Shown: positions 6,688 to 14,220 of the stretch, piece after piece | Layout of the letters: every line of letters starts with the position of its first letter | Position numbering within the stretch: position 1 is the first letter of the stretch | Notes under the pieces: generated by a model | Database searches by the model: none | Seen by the model: the letters and a program-made list of their open reading frames with translations, nothing else | Told to the model about the DNA's origin: nothing | Position numbers and translations under genes: made by a program | Assembly (NCBI GenBank): GCA_022616075.1 | Contig: JAKEFK010000323.1 | Span: 1 to 32,601, forward strand | Reading direction: 5' to 3' | From: a bacterium | GTDB taxonomy: Bacteria; Acidobacteriota; HRBIN11; JAKEFK01 | DNA length: 32,601 nt

Positions 6688-8478
6688 CTACGAAAATCCG
6701 CCAGACATAATGCGCCACTGATAGATCTTCATATTAATCTCTCGCAACCGGCGGGATAGAATCTTGCAAAGAATATAGAGGAACTGATAGCCGCTCTCCA
6801 CATCCCGTGAAAGCATATCGGTTAAGAGTTGATTCTCGATCGGCAAAAGAGTCACATCCGTGTGCGCTCTGGCGTCGGCTGATCGAGGCGCATTGTCGAT
6901 CAACGCCATCTCTCCAAAAAAATCTCCTTTCTCCAAAATTGCAAGCCCTTCCTCCCCCACGCCCGGAATGTACTTGCTGATCAGGACCTGTCCTTCCAAA
7001 ATAATGTAAAGACGGTCCCCTTTCTGCCCTTCCAGAAAGATGTTGTGTCCTGCCTGGAAAAATACTTCATTGCTGAATGTCGCAATGAGCCGCAGTTCTT
7101 TGGAGGACAACCCTTTCTCTTTCAGCAGAGCAATTTTCTTCTCAATATCAACTCTTGTTGCTTCGCCGGTACGGCCCTCCGGCATCTCACGCTGGACCTC
7201 AGTACCTGCTTCCACAAAAAAGGATTTCAATAAATCAGTCGTCTGGCGAATTCTTTGGGCGAGTGTTTTCCAGAAGTGCCAGTAGAACTGAACAGCAATA
7301 TGTTTTTGCGAAATGAAGATATCTTCAAGCTTAAGCTTTGACATAGAAAGCAAAAGGCAATCTTCGTTGGCAACTGCGGTCGCAGAGCAGCGGAGGGAAT
7401 CGATAAAATCCATTTCACCGAAAAATTCCCCGCTCTTCATTGAGGCAAGAAGCTGCTCCCCGAAAGGAGTTGGTTTCATGATCCGGACGGATCCATCATG
7501 GATAAAATAAATCGCTTCCGTCAGATCGTCTTCCTGAAACACAACTTCGTTCGCCGGAATTGATCGTTCCGTTGTAATCCGGGCGACCCGCAACAATTCC
7601 TCATCGCTCAATCCTTGAAGAATCGGAAATTTCTTCAGCTCCACAACAAGATTGAAAGAAGTCTGGGTTGCTTTTTCCATATCCCTGAATTTCAAGAGGA
7701 TCGGTTCCATCGAAGGGCCAAGGGTGTCCAGTGTGACTTCCTTATGGGCGGTGAAGGAATTCGCCAGCTGCAAAAAGTGGTTCTTTCTTTCCTGAAATCT
7801 CCGGTTGTAGAATTCCTTTTTATCTTCGGCCTTCACATGACTCAGCAACATTCGAATCTGTCTCTGGTAGTATCCGGTCTTGGCAATATCCTCTCCACCC
7901 GAAAGGATGTAAGCATCAACAAAAGCTTCCATCGCCTGGTCATATTCCTGTCTTTCGTAGTAAAGGCCACCCAGATTCTTGTGAATATCCTCATAGAAAG
8001 GATCCAGTTCTCTGGCCTTTAGAAATTCTTCCAGCGCTTTTCCGGTATCCCCCTGTTCCGAGTAGATTTTCCCTAGCAAATATCGCGTCCTGGAGACATT
8101 CTCGTTCTTGAATTTGGAGAGTTCGAGCAGCTCGATCGCATTCACAATTTTCCCGCGCGAATAATAGAGAGTAGCAAGGCTCAGATAACGTTGCGCAAGC
8201 AAATCATCTTCCGCTTTCAGCTTCTCAATGTTTGCCTGAAAATCCTTGTGGTCGCGAAGCTCCTTCTTCCGTTGAAGGTCCTGAGCACGTCCGAGATTCA
8301 ATTTGATCGCAAGACTATCCGGAAATAACTTTGTAGCCGTTTCGTATAGAGAAACAGCCTCTTCATACATATCCTGTTCTAAGAGCTTGCCGCCCAGATC
8401 ACAGAAATCATCCAGCGAGATCAGTTCGTTATTGATTTCTATGGAATTCTGGTCAGGACTCCCCGAAGTGTCTTCCAT
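6688..8478 (-). CDS. TPR protein with two cyclic-nucleotide-binding (CRP-like) domains
   Basis: A 596-residue cytoplasmic protein with no signal peptide. Several TPR units span about residues 25-210 (for example 'AVSLYETATKLFPDSLAIKLNLGRA', 'ALEEFLKARELDPFYEDIHKNLGGLYY'). A helical linker leads to a first cNMP-binding fold at about 284-395 ('GEFFGEMDFIDSLRCSATA') and a second at about 465-575 ('GDFFGEMALIDNAPRSADARA'). Both keep the phosphate-binding-cassette Gly-Glu and an Arg, although the Thr after the Arg is Asp in the second. No DNA-binding or enzymatic domain is visible, so it may be a nucleotide-responsive scaffold (inference). It converges on the STAS gene. The upstream region is an inverted repeat with no Shine-Dalgarno. 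Confidence 0.85.
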   Translation of the reverse strand: MEDTSGSPDQNSIEINNELISLDDFCDLGGKLLEQDMYEEAVSLYETATKLFPDSLAIKLNLGRAQDLQRKKELRDHKDFQANIEKLKAEDDLLAQRYLSLATLYYSRGKIVNAIELLELSKFKNENVSRTRYLLGKIYSEQGDTGKALEEFLKARELDPFYEDIHKNLGGLYYERQEYDQAMEAFVDAYILSGGEDIAKTGYYQRQIRMLLSHVKAEDKKEFYNRRFQERKNHFLQLANSFTAHKEVTLDTLGPSMEPILLKFRDMEKATQTSFNLVVELKKFPILQGLSDEELLRVARITTERSIPANEVVFQEDDLTEAIYFIHDGSVRIMKPTPFGEQLLASMKSGEFFGEMDFIDSLRCSATAVANEDCLLLSMSKLKLEDIFISQKHIAVQFYWHFWKTLAQRIRQTTDLLKSFFVEAGTEVQREMPEGRTGEATRVDIEKKIALLKEKGLSSKELRLIATFSNEVFFQAGHNIFLEGQKGDRLYIILEGQVLISKYIPGVGEEGLAILEKGDFFGEMALIDNAPRSADARAHTDVTLLPIENQLLTDMLSRDVESGYQFLYILCKILSRRLREINMKIYQWRIMSGGFS

Positions 8479-8493
8479 ATACTTTGTGTTATG

Positions 8494-8559
8494 TAAGCAA
8501 AGTAGCGCGGGCGTCCCGCCTGTGAACCGCCGGCCAGAGGCCCGCGCTACTTCGTTTAC
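8494..8559. repeat. AAGTAGCGCGGGCG-type inverted repeat, copy 2
   Basis: The ends TAAGCAAAGTAGCGCG and CGCGCTACTTCGTTTA are near-perfect complements, with an inner GGGCGTCCCGCC motif. The copy lies between the divergent TPR/cNMP and GH99-like genes and is the cleanest full-length example with the copy at 13130. Confidence 0.88.
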
Positions 8560-8585
8560 AAACCTCTATTCGCTTTAGTTTATCG

Positions 8586-8591
8586 TAATAT
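8586..8591 (+). promoter_or_regulatory. TAATAT -10-like hexamer before the GH99-like gene
   Basis: TAATAT is followed by 8 nt and the ATG at 8600. No Shine-Dalgarno or clear -35 is present. The spacing matches the other leaderless candidates in this window. Confidence 0.35.
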
Positions 8592-8599
8592 CAATACAT

Positions 8600-9646
8600 A
8601 TGTTAAGCAGAATCCTTTCCGTACTCGCGCTTTTGCTCATTTTTTCTCCGGCATTCGCGAAGGAACGAATGGCCTTCATTTATTACTACGGCTGGTATGG
8701 AAATCCAGCTTACGATCTCCAATGGTTTCACTGGCAGGAAAATCAGCATCAACCTCCCTGGGATATCGCATCCTCGTTTTATCCGAAGCTCGGCGCCTAC
8801 AGCAGTCGCGACCCGGCGGTGCTGGATCTGCACATGAAATGGATCGCGCAAACGAACGTCCATGCTTTGATTTTTTCCTGGTGGGGTAAAAAGGATCCCA
8901 CAAATGAAATGGCTGAGCTGCTTCTGAATGCTGCCGCGAATTACAATCTGAAAGTCGCATTCCTGATTGAACCGTATCCGGGACGCACAACCAGAAGGAT
9001 TTGTGATGACATCGAATATCTGACGGATACTTTTGGAAATCACCCGGCTTTTTTGAGAATTGCCCGCCCAACCACCTTCGGCCCCAATTCCGCGGAAAGA
9101 GGTCTCTTTTTCATATATGATCCCGATTTCTCAGATTCACAGCTTCGAAGGCTGAGCGATACCGTTCACACGAGCAGGTACGATTCGATCCTGTTGTTGC
9201 AATCGACCGATGCCGGACTCATAGAACGCACTCACGCTGATGGAATTTTTGCTTACGAAGCCGTCATTGATGTCATGCATTTCTACAAGGGGGTTCAGGT
9301 CTCTGTCGAAAAGGCGGGCGGGGTATTCGTTCCCTGCGTCGCGCCGGGTTTCAACGTAAATCGTTATCTTGGTCAGTCCTCTCCTCTTTTGCGGAGACGG
9401 AAAAAAGGGGACACCTACGATGATTGGTGGGAACACACGATCGCAGCAGATCCTGAATTCGTGGCAGTCCTGAGCTTCAACGAATGGCATGAAGGGACGC
9501 AGATCGAACCAGCAATTCGAGTGACGAAAGCCAAACCTCCTTATTTATCCTACGAGAAATCGTACGACAAAAGTGGCATAAAAGCGCAATTCAGTTATCT
9601 CAGGCGGACTGCTCGCTGGATCAAACTTTTTCTACAACTGCCATGA
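8600..9646 (+). CDS. Secreted glycoside hydrolase family 99-like protein
   Basis: Similar to GH99 endo-alpha-1,2-mannosidases/mannanases, retaining enzymes that cut mannose-containing glycans. The 348-residue protein has a signal peptide (MLSRILSVLALLLIFSPAFA) and the family's opening 'FIYYYGWYGNP...W.HW' motif. It also has 'AFLIEPYPGRT' in the barrel and, at about residues 291-305, 'LSFNEWHEGTQIEPA', which carries the two conserved acidic residues of the GH99 active-site loop. It is therefore likely active. The stop overlaps the next start as ATGA, so a nitrilase-like protein is translationally coupled. The glycan substrate is not determined by the sequence; bacterial GH99 enzymes are known to act on yeast-type mannan. 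Confidence 0.85.
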   Translation: MLSRILSVLALLLIFSPAFAKERMAFIYYYGWYGNPAYDLQWFHWQENQHQPPWDIASSFYPKLGAYSSRDPAVLDLHMKWIAQTNVHALIFSWWGKKDPTNEMAELLLNAAANYNLKVAFLIEPYPGRTTRRICDDIEYLTDTFGNHPAFLRIARPTTFGPNSAERGLFFIYDPDFSDSQLRRLSDTVHTSRYDSILLLQSTDAGLIERTHADGIFAYEAVIDVMHFYKGVQVSVEKAGGVFVPCVAPGFNVNRYLGQSSPLLRRRKKGDTYDDWWEHTIAADPEFVAVLSFNEWHEGTQIEPAIRVTKAKPPYLSYEKSYDKSGIKAQFSYLRRTARWIKLFLQLP

Positions 9647-10356
9647 CAATAAAAGTTGCCGCGTGCCAGCAGCCGCTCCACGAAGAGTTGAGTGAGAACA
9701 CACTTCAACGGCTTAAATCCTACTCGCCTGATTTCGTTTGTCTGCCGGAACATTATCCGCTTCCAAAGAGGGTTCAAAGCCTCGAACAGGCAGCCGCATT
9801 GTTCGAAGAGCGTAGACAATATTTGCAGTCCGTTTCATCCAGACTTTCTACGGTTTTGATTGGAGGGACGCTGACAGAACTTACTCGCGAAGGGTACTAC
9901 AACACGTGCTATGTGTTTGAGAATGGGAAGGAGGCTGGCTTCTATCGAAAGGTTTATCCCACAGCCCGCGAACAGGAAGCAGGAGTTTTGAAAGGAAATG
10001 AGTTTAAGATGTTTGAACTTCGCGGCATCCGGGTTGGAGTTTTGATTTGCGCCGACGTTCTGTTTGAGGAACCGTTTGCGGAATTGTCTGCTCTGGGCTG
10101 TGAAATCACCTTTATTCCAACGGCTTCTCCATTCCGAAAAGGCGAAAGCATTGAAGAGAAATACGAACGGGATCGCTCTATTTTTGTAGAAGGCGCCAGA
10201 AAGCTCGGTTGCCCGGTTGTAAAAACTTGCGGGGTCGGAACAACGTTTGGCCACAATATCCAGGGCCGAAGTTTAATCGCAACGCCCGAAGGAGTCGTCA
10301 CGCGCGCCGAGCCCCATCAGGAACAGGACGCATTGATCTTATTTGCTGAATTGTAG
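9643..10356 (+). CDS. Carbon-nitrogen hydrolase (nitrilase superfamily)
   Basis: A cytoplasmic 237-residue CN-hydrolase, which cleaves nonpeptide C-N bonds (amidase, carbamoylase or similar) through a Glu-Lys-Cys triad. The triad is visible as Glu36 in 'VCLPEHYPL', Lys103 in 'FYRKVYPTARE' and Cys136 in 'VGVLICADVLFEE'. The later 'GCEITFIPTASP' strand is also typical. Length is at the short end of the family. Its ATG overlaps the stop of the GH99-like gene (ATGA), indicating coupled translation. The TAG stop is supplied by the edge of a truncated dispersed repeat. The substrate is unknown and a metabolic link to GH99 is not obvious. Confidence 0.88.
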   Translation: MTIKVAACQQPLHEELSENTLQRLKSYSPDFVCLPEHYPLPKRVQSLEQAAALFEERRQYLQSVSSRLSTVLIGGTLTELTREGYYNTCYVFENGKEAGFYRKVYPTAREQEAGVLKGNEFKMFELRGIRVGVLICADVLFEEPFAELSALGCEITFIPTASPFRKGESIEEKYERDRSIFVEGARKLGCPVVKTCGVGTTFGHNIQGRSLIATPEGVVTRAEPHQEQDALILFAEL

Positions 10357-10375
10357 TGCGGGCGACCCGCCCGCA
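10353..10375. repeat. Truncated AAGTAGCGCGGGCG-type repeat forming a perfect hairpin
   Basis: TGCGGGCG and CGCCCGCA (10357-10375) form an 8-bp stem with a 3-nt loop, directly after GTAG, whose TAG stops the nitrilase gene. It fills the 30-bp gap between two convergent genes and could act as a terminator in either direction, although no U-tract follows. Confidence 0.6.
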
Positions 10376-10386
10376 AATCAAACCTC

Positions 10387-10605
10387 TCAGCTGCCTCCGG
10401 CGTAACCGATCGTGACCTGACCGTTTTCCACAATCACCGGAACCTCACGAACGCCTTTTGAGTATTCCAGCATCCTTTTCAATTCGGAACGGTCTTGAAT
10501 CACGTTAATGTATTGAAACGGTTTCCCGGAATCCTTGTAGTCGTTCCTGGCCGCTGTTGTGTACGGACAGGTATCTTTGCCGAAAATCAATGTGACATCA
10601 CTCAT
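10387..10605 (-). CDS. Glutaredoxin-like protein, UXX-star family (Cys form)
   Basis: A 72-residue thioredoxin-fold protein. 'TLIFGKDTCPYTTAARNDY' carries a CPYT active site with a single redox Cys, followed by 'QYINVIQDRSELKRMLEYSKGVREVPVIV', which contains the cis-Pro 'VPV', and a 'GYAGGS' end. This pattern resembles the UXX-star (seleno)protein family, whose members may carry selenocysteine at the Cys position; here the codon is TGC, so it is the Cys form. It probably works as a monothiol redox or disulfide-relay protein. Its ATG overlaps the end of the upstream propeller/PHP gene by 8 nt, with AGGA upstream, so translation is likely coupled. Confidence 0.75.
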   Translation of the reverse strand: MSDVTLIFGKDTCPYTTAARNDYKDSGKPFQYINVIQDRSELKRMLEYSKGVREVPVIVENGQVTIGYAGGS

Positions 10606-13096
10606 ATTTTTTCCTGGCTGCGGTCAACATTTTCAGAACTTCCCGTTTCTCCTCTTCTGAATAATAGTCCTGATTGGATTGAGTTGCTTCAATGATCCTG
10701 TCGATCCATGCGACAAAGTAGGATCTGTCCTTTTGTATCCGCAAAGGTTTGCCATCAATGCTGACATAAACAGGATTTGTTGTGGCATAAGGATAAACGT
10801 CGAACACCGGATATGTTGGCTGATCGTTCCATGCGCGCAACACATACCAGCCCGTTTCCGGCGCCGGGAGTGTGCCGGAGAAATCTCCGCTTCTACGATC
10901 TCCTTTTAGTTCGAGAGTGTGAACGACTTTGCCATTATTCACGATTTCCAGATGATCCACAGGAATGATTGATCGCAAAGTTGCTTGAAATTTCAGCTCG
11001 ACCGCCTTGCCGAAAAACAACTCGTCGCCCGGTCCTTTCCCTTCGACTGAAAACCAGACCAGGGGTCCATTGGTTACAAAACTATGGCCTTTGCGTACGC
11101 TTTCGTTCCAGGTATCGGCCTTGAGCGGCCCGGAGTGTTTTGCATAGACGCGATTTGTGCCCACAGGACCGCGCAACGAAGCGAAGTTTGCCATCGCATC
11201 AGTGCCGGCCCCTGCGGCAACGCGAAATCCTGAATTCAACAATCGATACCAGACTTCCGCAGTAACCCGGGGATCATTGAAGCCAACAATTTCCAGATAA
11301 TCCACTTTCCCCAGAGCAACATCTGCCGGCAACTCGTGCACCAGTCGCGTATTTTGGTCGGCTGGATCAGGAACCGTATCGAAGGGATGCACATATCCTA
11401 CGAGCGCACCCTGCGCATGCGCCAGTGAGGCGATCGCTTCATTTGTGGGATAGGGACTTGCCGCGCCGGTGTTCGCGTACGTGCTGTAACCCGGAATTAG
11501 ATAATTCTGCTTCAGATTCAGCAAACCCATATGTCCCCAGTAGCTTGTATGAAATTCCTGACTGTGAACGAGCAGCCGGTTCGTATTGGAAACCGGATCC
11601 GGCTTGGTGCTGTAGTAATCGATGTCCGGAATTCTCTGCTCCTTATTTACAATGAGGTTGTAAACGACCTTCAGATTTTCCGCGGCTGCCTGTTTCATCA
11701 ATCGCTCGGAATTATTCCGGTAAGAGCCACCGTAATTCATGTGCACATGCAGATCACCGCTGACCCACTGCTGCCAGTTGGCAGGCAACGCCAGACGTCT
11801 TAGCCGCACAGTCGCTTGCTGGTTACTATCTTTCGGCACAGAATCAATTTCCATCTTCAGCAATTCATGTTCGAAACCCTTCATTACTTCAATCGTCACT
11901 TTTCCTGCGGGCACCATGATTTCGGACTTGCCGGTTGTATGAAAATAGTGCGGTTCAAACGGACGCTCGGAGCGCACAAACGAATCATCGCCATGAATCC
12001 AGGCATCGAAAGGAGCGTAAGTTCTCTGGTCCTCACCTGTAATAGAAATTCGCGCCGGTGTCTGTTTGCTATCCGGTCCCAGAACCGTTAGTGATAGTTT
12101 TGCCATCGCTTGTTTGTACTTGCGGTCGGCAATCTTAAGCTCCTTTTGAGCACCACCGATGACGTCTTGAATCCACAAAGATGTATTTCCATTCTTGTTA
12201 GAAATAAAAGCGATTTTTTTACCATCGGGAGACCAGCGCGCGGCGGTGTTATCGAACTCCCCATACGTTAAGGGAAAAGGATCTCCTCCTTCGGAAGTCA
12301 TAATCCAGATCTGATGCCACTGGCGTCCAAGATAGGAACTGTAAATGACTCGCTTCCCATCGCGAGACCAATCCGGATGCGCCTTCCAGGTGGTTTCTTC
12401 ATAGCGAATTTCACGCTGGCGGGCGCCAGGTTCCGCTTTCATTCGCCAGAAACCTCCACTTCCATAGATGTTGCCACGGTTCGAAACGTAGATGATTTCA
12501 TCGCTGTCCGGAGACCATGTGGGGCTCAGTTCGTGATCAAAACCGCTGTAGTAATAACGCGCAACGCTGCTCTTTTTTTCCTCTGTGAGCTGCTGAATCT
12601 TTGACACGCTGTCCCCCCCGACTTCAGCAAAGAAAATGTGAAATCGCTTGTTGTACGCAGTGGAAACGTAAGCAATTTTTTTCCCATTGGGTGACCATCG
12701 GGCATCCACATTGACGGCGCCACCTTGAGTGACTTGCTGCAACTTGCTGCCCTCAACATCCAGAAGCCACAATTCCACGGCGTCTTTGTCGTATCTGGAA
12801 AAAACAATCTGCTTTCCGTCAGGTGACCAATCCGGCTGGTAATCGTATCCGGGGCCGGCCGTGATCTGGCGCGCCACATTCGACTCGATGGGCTGAATCC
12901 AAAGCGAACCTGCCATCGCAAAAACCAGACTTCGCGAGTCAGGAGACCAGGAAACTGAGGAGGGACCGCTTGTTAATTGCGGCAAATACATCTCGCGATA
13001 GTAATAAGAATGAGGCACATCAATTTGTTTGAGCACCGGATCGCGTTGAGCAAATACCGGAGTACACAAAACTAGTAGTAAGATAAAAGCTTTCAT
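10598..13096 (-). CDS. Secreted TolB-like beta-propeller fused to a PHP/CehA-like metallohydrolase domain
   Basis: An 832-residue exported protein starting MKAFILLLVLCTPVFAQ. Residues about 40-330 form a WD40-like/TolB-type propeller with repeated 'WSPDG/S.K.I.F' units ('VSWSPDSRSLVF', 'PDWSPDGKQIVF', 'ARWSPNGKKIAY', 'ARWSPDGKKIAF'). After a beta-rich linker, 'GDLHVHMNYGG' near residue 450 opens a PHP-type metal-binding hydrolase domain. Further motifs are 'LVGYVHPFDTVPDP', 'VDYLEIVGFNDP' and 'AGAGTDAMANF', as in CehA/McbA-like proteins. It may hydrolyse phosphoesters or other esters in the periplasm (family-level inference). The start at 13096 is preferred over an upstream in-frame codon at 13132 because it begins the signal peptide. 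The gene overlaps the glutaredoxin gene by 8 nt. Confidence 0.85.
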   Translation of the reverse strand: MKAFILLLVLCTPVFAQRDPVLKQIDVPHSYYYREMYLPQLTSGPSSVSWSPDSRSLVFAMAGSLWIQPIESNVARQITAGPGYDYQPDWSPDGKQIVFSRYDKDAVELWLLDVEGSKLQQVTQGGAVNVDARWSPNGKKIAYVSTAYNKRFHIFFAEVGGDSVSKIQQLTEEKKSSVARYYYSGFDHELSPTWSPDSDEIIYVSNRGNIYGSGGFWRMKAEPGARQREIRYEETTWKAHPDWSRDGKRVIYSSYLGRQWHQIWIMTSEGGDPFPLTYGEFDNTAARWSPDGKKIAFISNKNGNTSLWIQDVIGGAQKELKIADRKYKQAMAKLSLTVLGPDSKQTPARISITGEDQRTYAPFDAWIHGDDSFVRSERPFEPHYFHTTGKSEIMVPAGKVTIEVMKGFEHELLKMEIDSVPKDSNQQATVRLRRLALPANWQQWVSGDLHVHMNYGGSYRNNSERLMKQAAAENLKVVYNLIVNKEQRIPDIDYYSTKPDPVSNTNRLLVHSQEFHTSYWGHMGLLNLKQNYLIPGYSTYANTGAASPYPTNEAIASLAHAQGALVGYVHPFDTVPDPADQNTRLVHELPADVALGKVDYLEIVGFNDPRVTAEVWYRLLNSGFRVAAGAGTDAMANFASLRGPVGTNRVYAKHSGPLKADTWNESVRKGHSFVTNGPLVWFSVEGKGPGDELFFGKAVELKFQATLRSIIPVDHLEIVNNGKVVHTLELKGDRRSGDFSGTLPAPETGWYVLRAWNDQPTYPVFDVYPYATTNPVYVSIDGKPLRIQKDRSYFVAWIDRIIEATQSNQDYYSEEEKREVLKMLTAARKKYE

Positions 13097-13104
13097 GTCG
13101 AGAA

Positions 13105-13110
13105 ATTCTA
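13105..13110 (-). promoter_or_regulatory. TAGAAT -10 hexamer of the propeller/PHP gene, probable leaderless start
   Basis: The minus strand reads TAGAAT, 8 nt, then the ATG at 13096; no Shine-Dalgarno is present. A weak TTTGCT lies 17 bp upstream of the hexamer at the edge of the inverted repeat. Confidence 0.45.
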
Positions 13111-13129
13111 ACGCAAAGAGTCTGAGCAG

Positions 13130-13192
13130 CAAAGTAGCGCGGGCGTCCCGCCGGCAAAACCCGCAGCCGGGAGGGCCGCGCTACTTCGTTTA
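13130..13192. repeat. AAGTAGCGCGGGCG-type inverted repeat, copy 3
   Basis: CAAAGTAGCGCGGGCGTCCC at the left and CCGCGCTACTTCGTTTA at the right are complementary ends. The copy lies between the divergent propeller/PHP and adenosine deaminase-family genes and ends 8 nt before the latter's ATG. Confidence 0.88.
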
Positions 13193-13200
13193 AAAAACTT

Positions 13201-14220
13201 ATGACAACGCTCGCAGCAACGAGAAATGCACTGGGAATCGAACTGACCGATTTGCACATTCATCTTGGCGGGGCGGTGGCGCCACACACACTCTGGAGCC
13301 TGGCTCACCAGCAAGGGTTCAAGCTGCCTGTGGCCAACTACTGGCAGTTTGTGGAGTTTATCACGATTGATCCAAGTAAGATCCATTCTCTGGATGACTA
13401 CTTGAATTACTTTCAGTGGACTGAAAAAATTCAAAGCTCACCACAGGCTGTCGAACGGTCCGTGTACGAAATCATCAGCAAGGAGTTCAGGAGCTCGAAC
13501 GTCACACAGCTGGAGCTGCGTTTCAATCCTATGAAACGGAATCGTGGCGGGGAACAGGATCTGGACCATATCATCCATGCCGCCTTGCGCGGTCTGGACC
13601 GCGTTGTTCTGGATTATCAAACTAGAGCAGGTCTGATTTTTTGCCTGGCTCGCGAATTCCCATATGAGCTAAACGCAATCATTGTTGAGAAAGCAATTCT
13701 GTATCGTCATCGTGGCGTTGTCGGCATTGACCTTGCGGGCTCCGAAACTCAGGCGGAGGATTTCAAGAACAATTCAGAAAAATATGCGGATCTCTTTCGC
13801 CGCGCGAGAGAACAGGGCCTCGGAATCACGGTTCACGTTGGAGAAACTCCGGACAGTCCTGCCTCCGATGTATTGGAAATGATCGAAATTGCCAAGCCTC
13901 ACCGGATCGGTCATGGCATCCAGGCCGCCTTCAGCGACGAAACCATGAAAACATTATCAGAGCAGAATATTTGTCTGGAGATTTGCCCCACTTCGAATCT
14001 TCAAACGCATGCTGTGAGTGGTCTGGAACAGCTTGCGATCGTGCTCCGCAACTTCAGCAACGCGAATGTTCCTTTCACCATCAATACCGATAACCCGTAC
14101 CTTTCACACACGAATCTCCGGCACGAAATTGATCTTCTTCTCACAAACAACATTTTGAGCCAACAGGAATTGTTGCTCTGTTTTGAAAACGCAAAACGCT
14201 TCAGTTTTATCCCAAATTAA
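13201..14220 (+). CDS. Adenosine deaminase-family metallohydrolase
   Basis: A 339-residue cytoplasmic amidohydrolase-fold enzyme of the adenosine/AMP deaminase family, which deaminates purine nucleosides or related 6-aminopurines. Zinc ligands His19 and His21 ('TDLHIHLGG') and His212 are visible. So are the proton-shuttling Glu215 ('VHVGE', HAGE in most), His238 ('HRIGHG'), 'CPTSN' and zinc ligand Asp297 ('TINTDNP'). The residue after Asp297, usually Asp that contacts purine N7, is Asn298. That may mark a different substrate, such as a modified nucleoside or aminofutalosine, but this is inference. The start lies 8 nt after an inverted repeat with no Shine-Dalgarno. The 3' end overlaps the converging aminotransferase gene by 14 bp. 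Confidence 0.85.
   Translation: MTTLAATRNALGIELTDLHIHLGGAVAPHTLWSLAHQQGFKLPVANYWQFVEFITIDPSKIHSLDDYLNYFQWTEKIQSSPQAVERSVYEIISKEFRSSNVTQLELRFNPMKRNRGGEQDLDHIIHAALRGLDRVVLDYQTRAGLIFCLAREFPYELNAIIVEKAILYRHRGVVGIDLAGSETQAEDFKNNSEKYADLFRRAREQGLGITVHVGETPDSPASDVLEMIEIAKPHRIGHGIQAAFSDETMKTLSEQNICLEICPTSNLQTHAVSGLEQLAIVLRNFSNANVPFTINTDNPYLSHTNLRHEIDLLLTNNILSQQELLLCFENAKRFSFIPN

Noticed and set aside
7615-8022. Plus-strand open frame of 135 codons inside the TPR/cNMP gene
   Set aside because: Antisense to the well-formed TPR region; no independent evidence.
9835-10254. Minus-strand open frame of 139 codons over the nitrilase gene
   Set aside because: Antisense to intact catalytic motifs; low-complexity composition.
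12526-12921. Minus-strand alternative frame of 131 codons within the propeller gene
   Set aside because: Same-strand shadow frame; the main frame has five clear 'WSPDG'-type propeller repeats.
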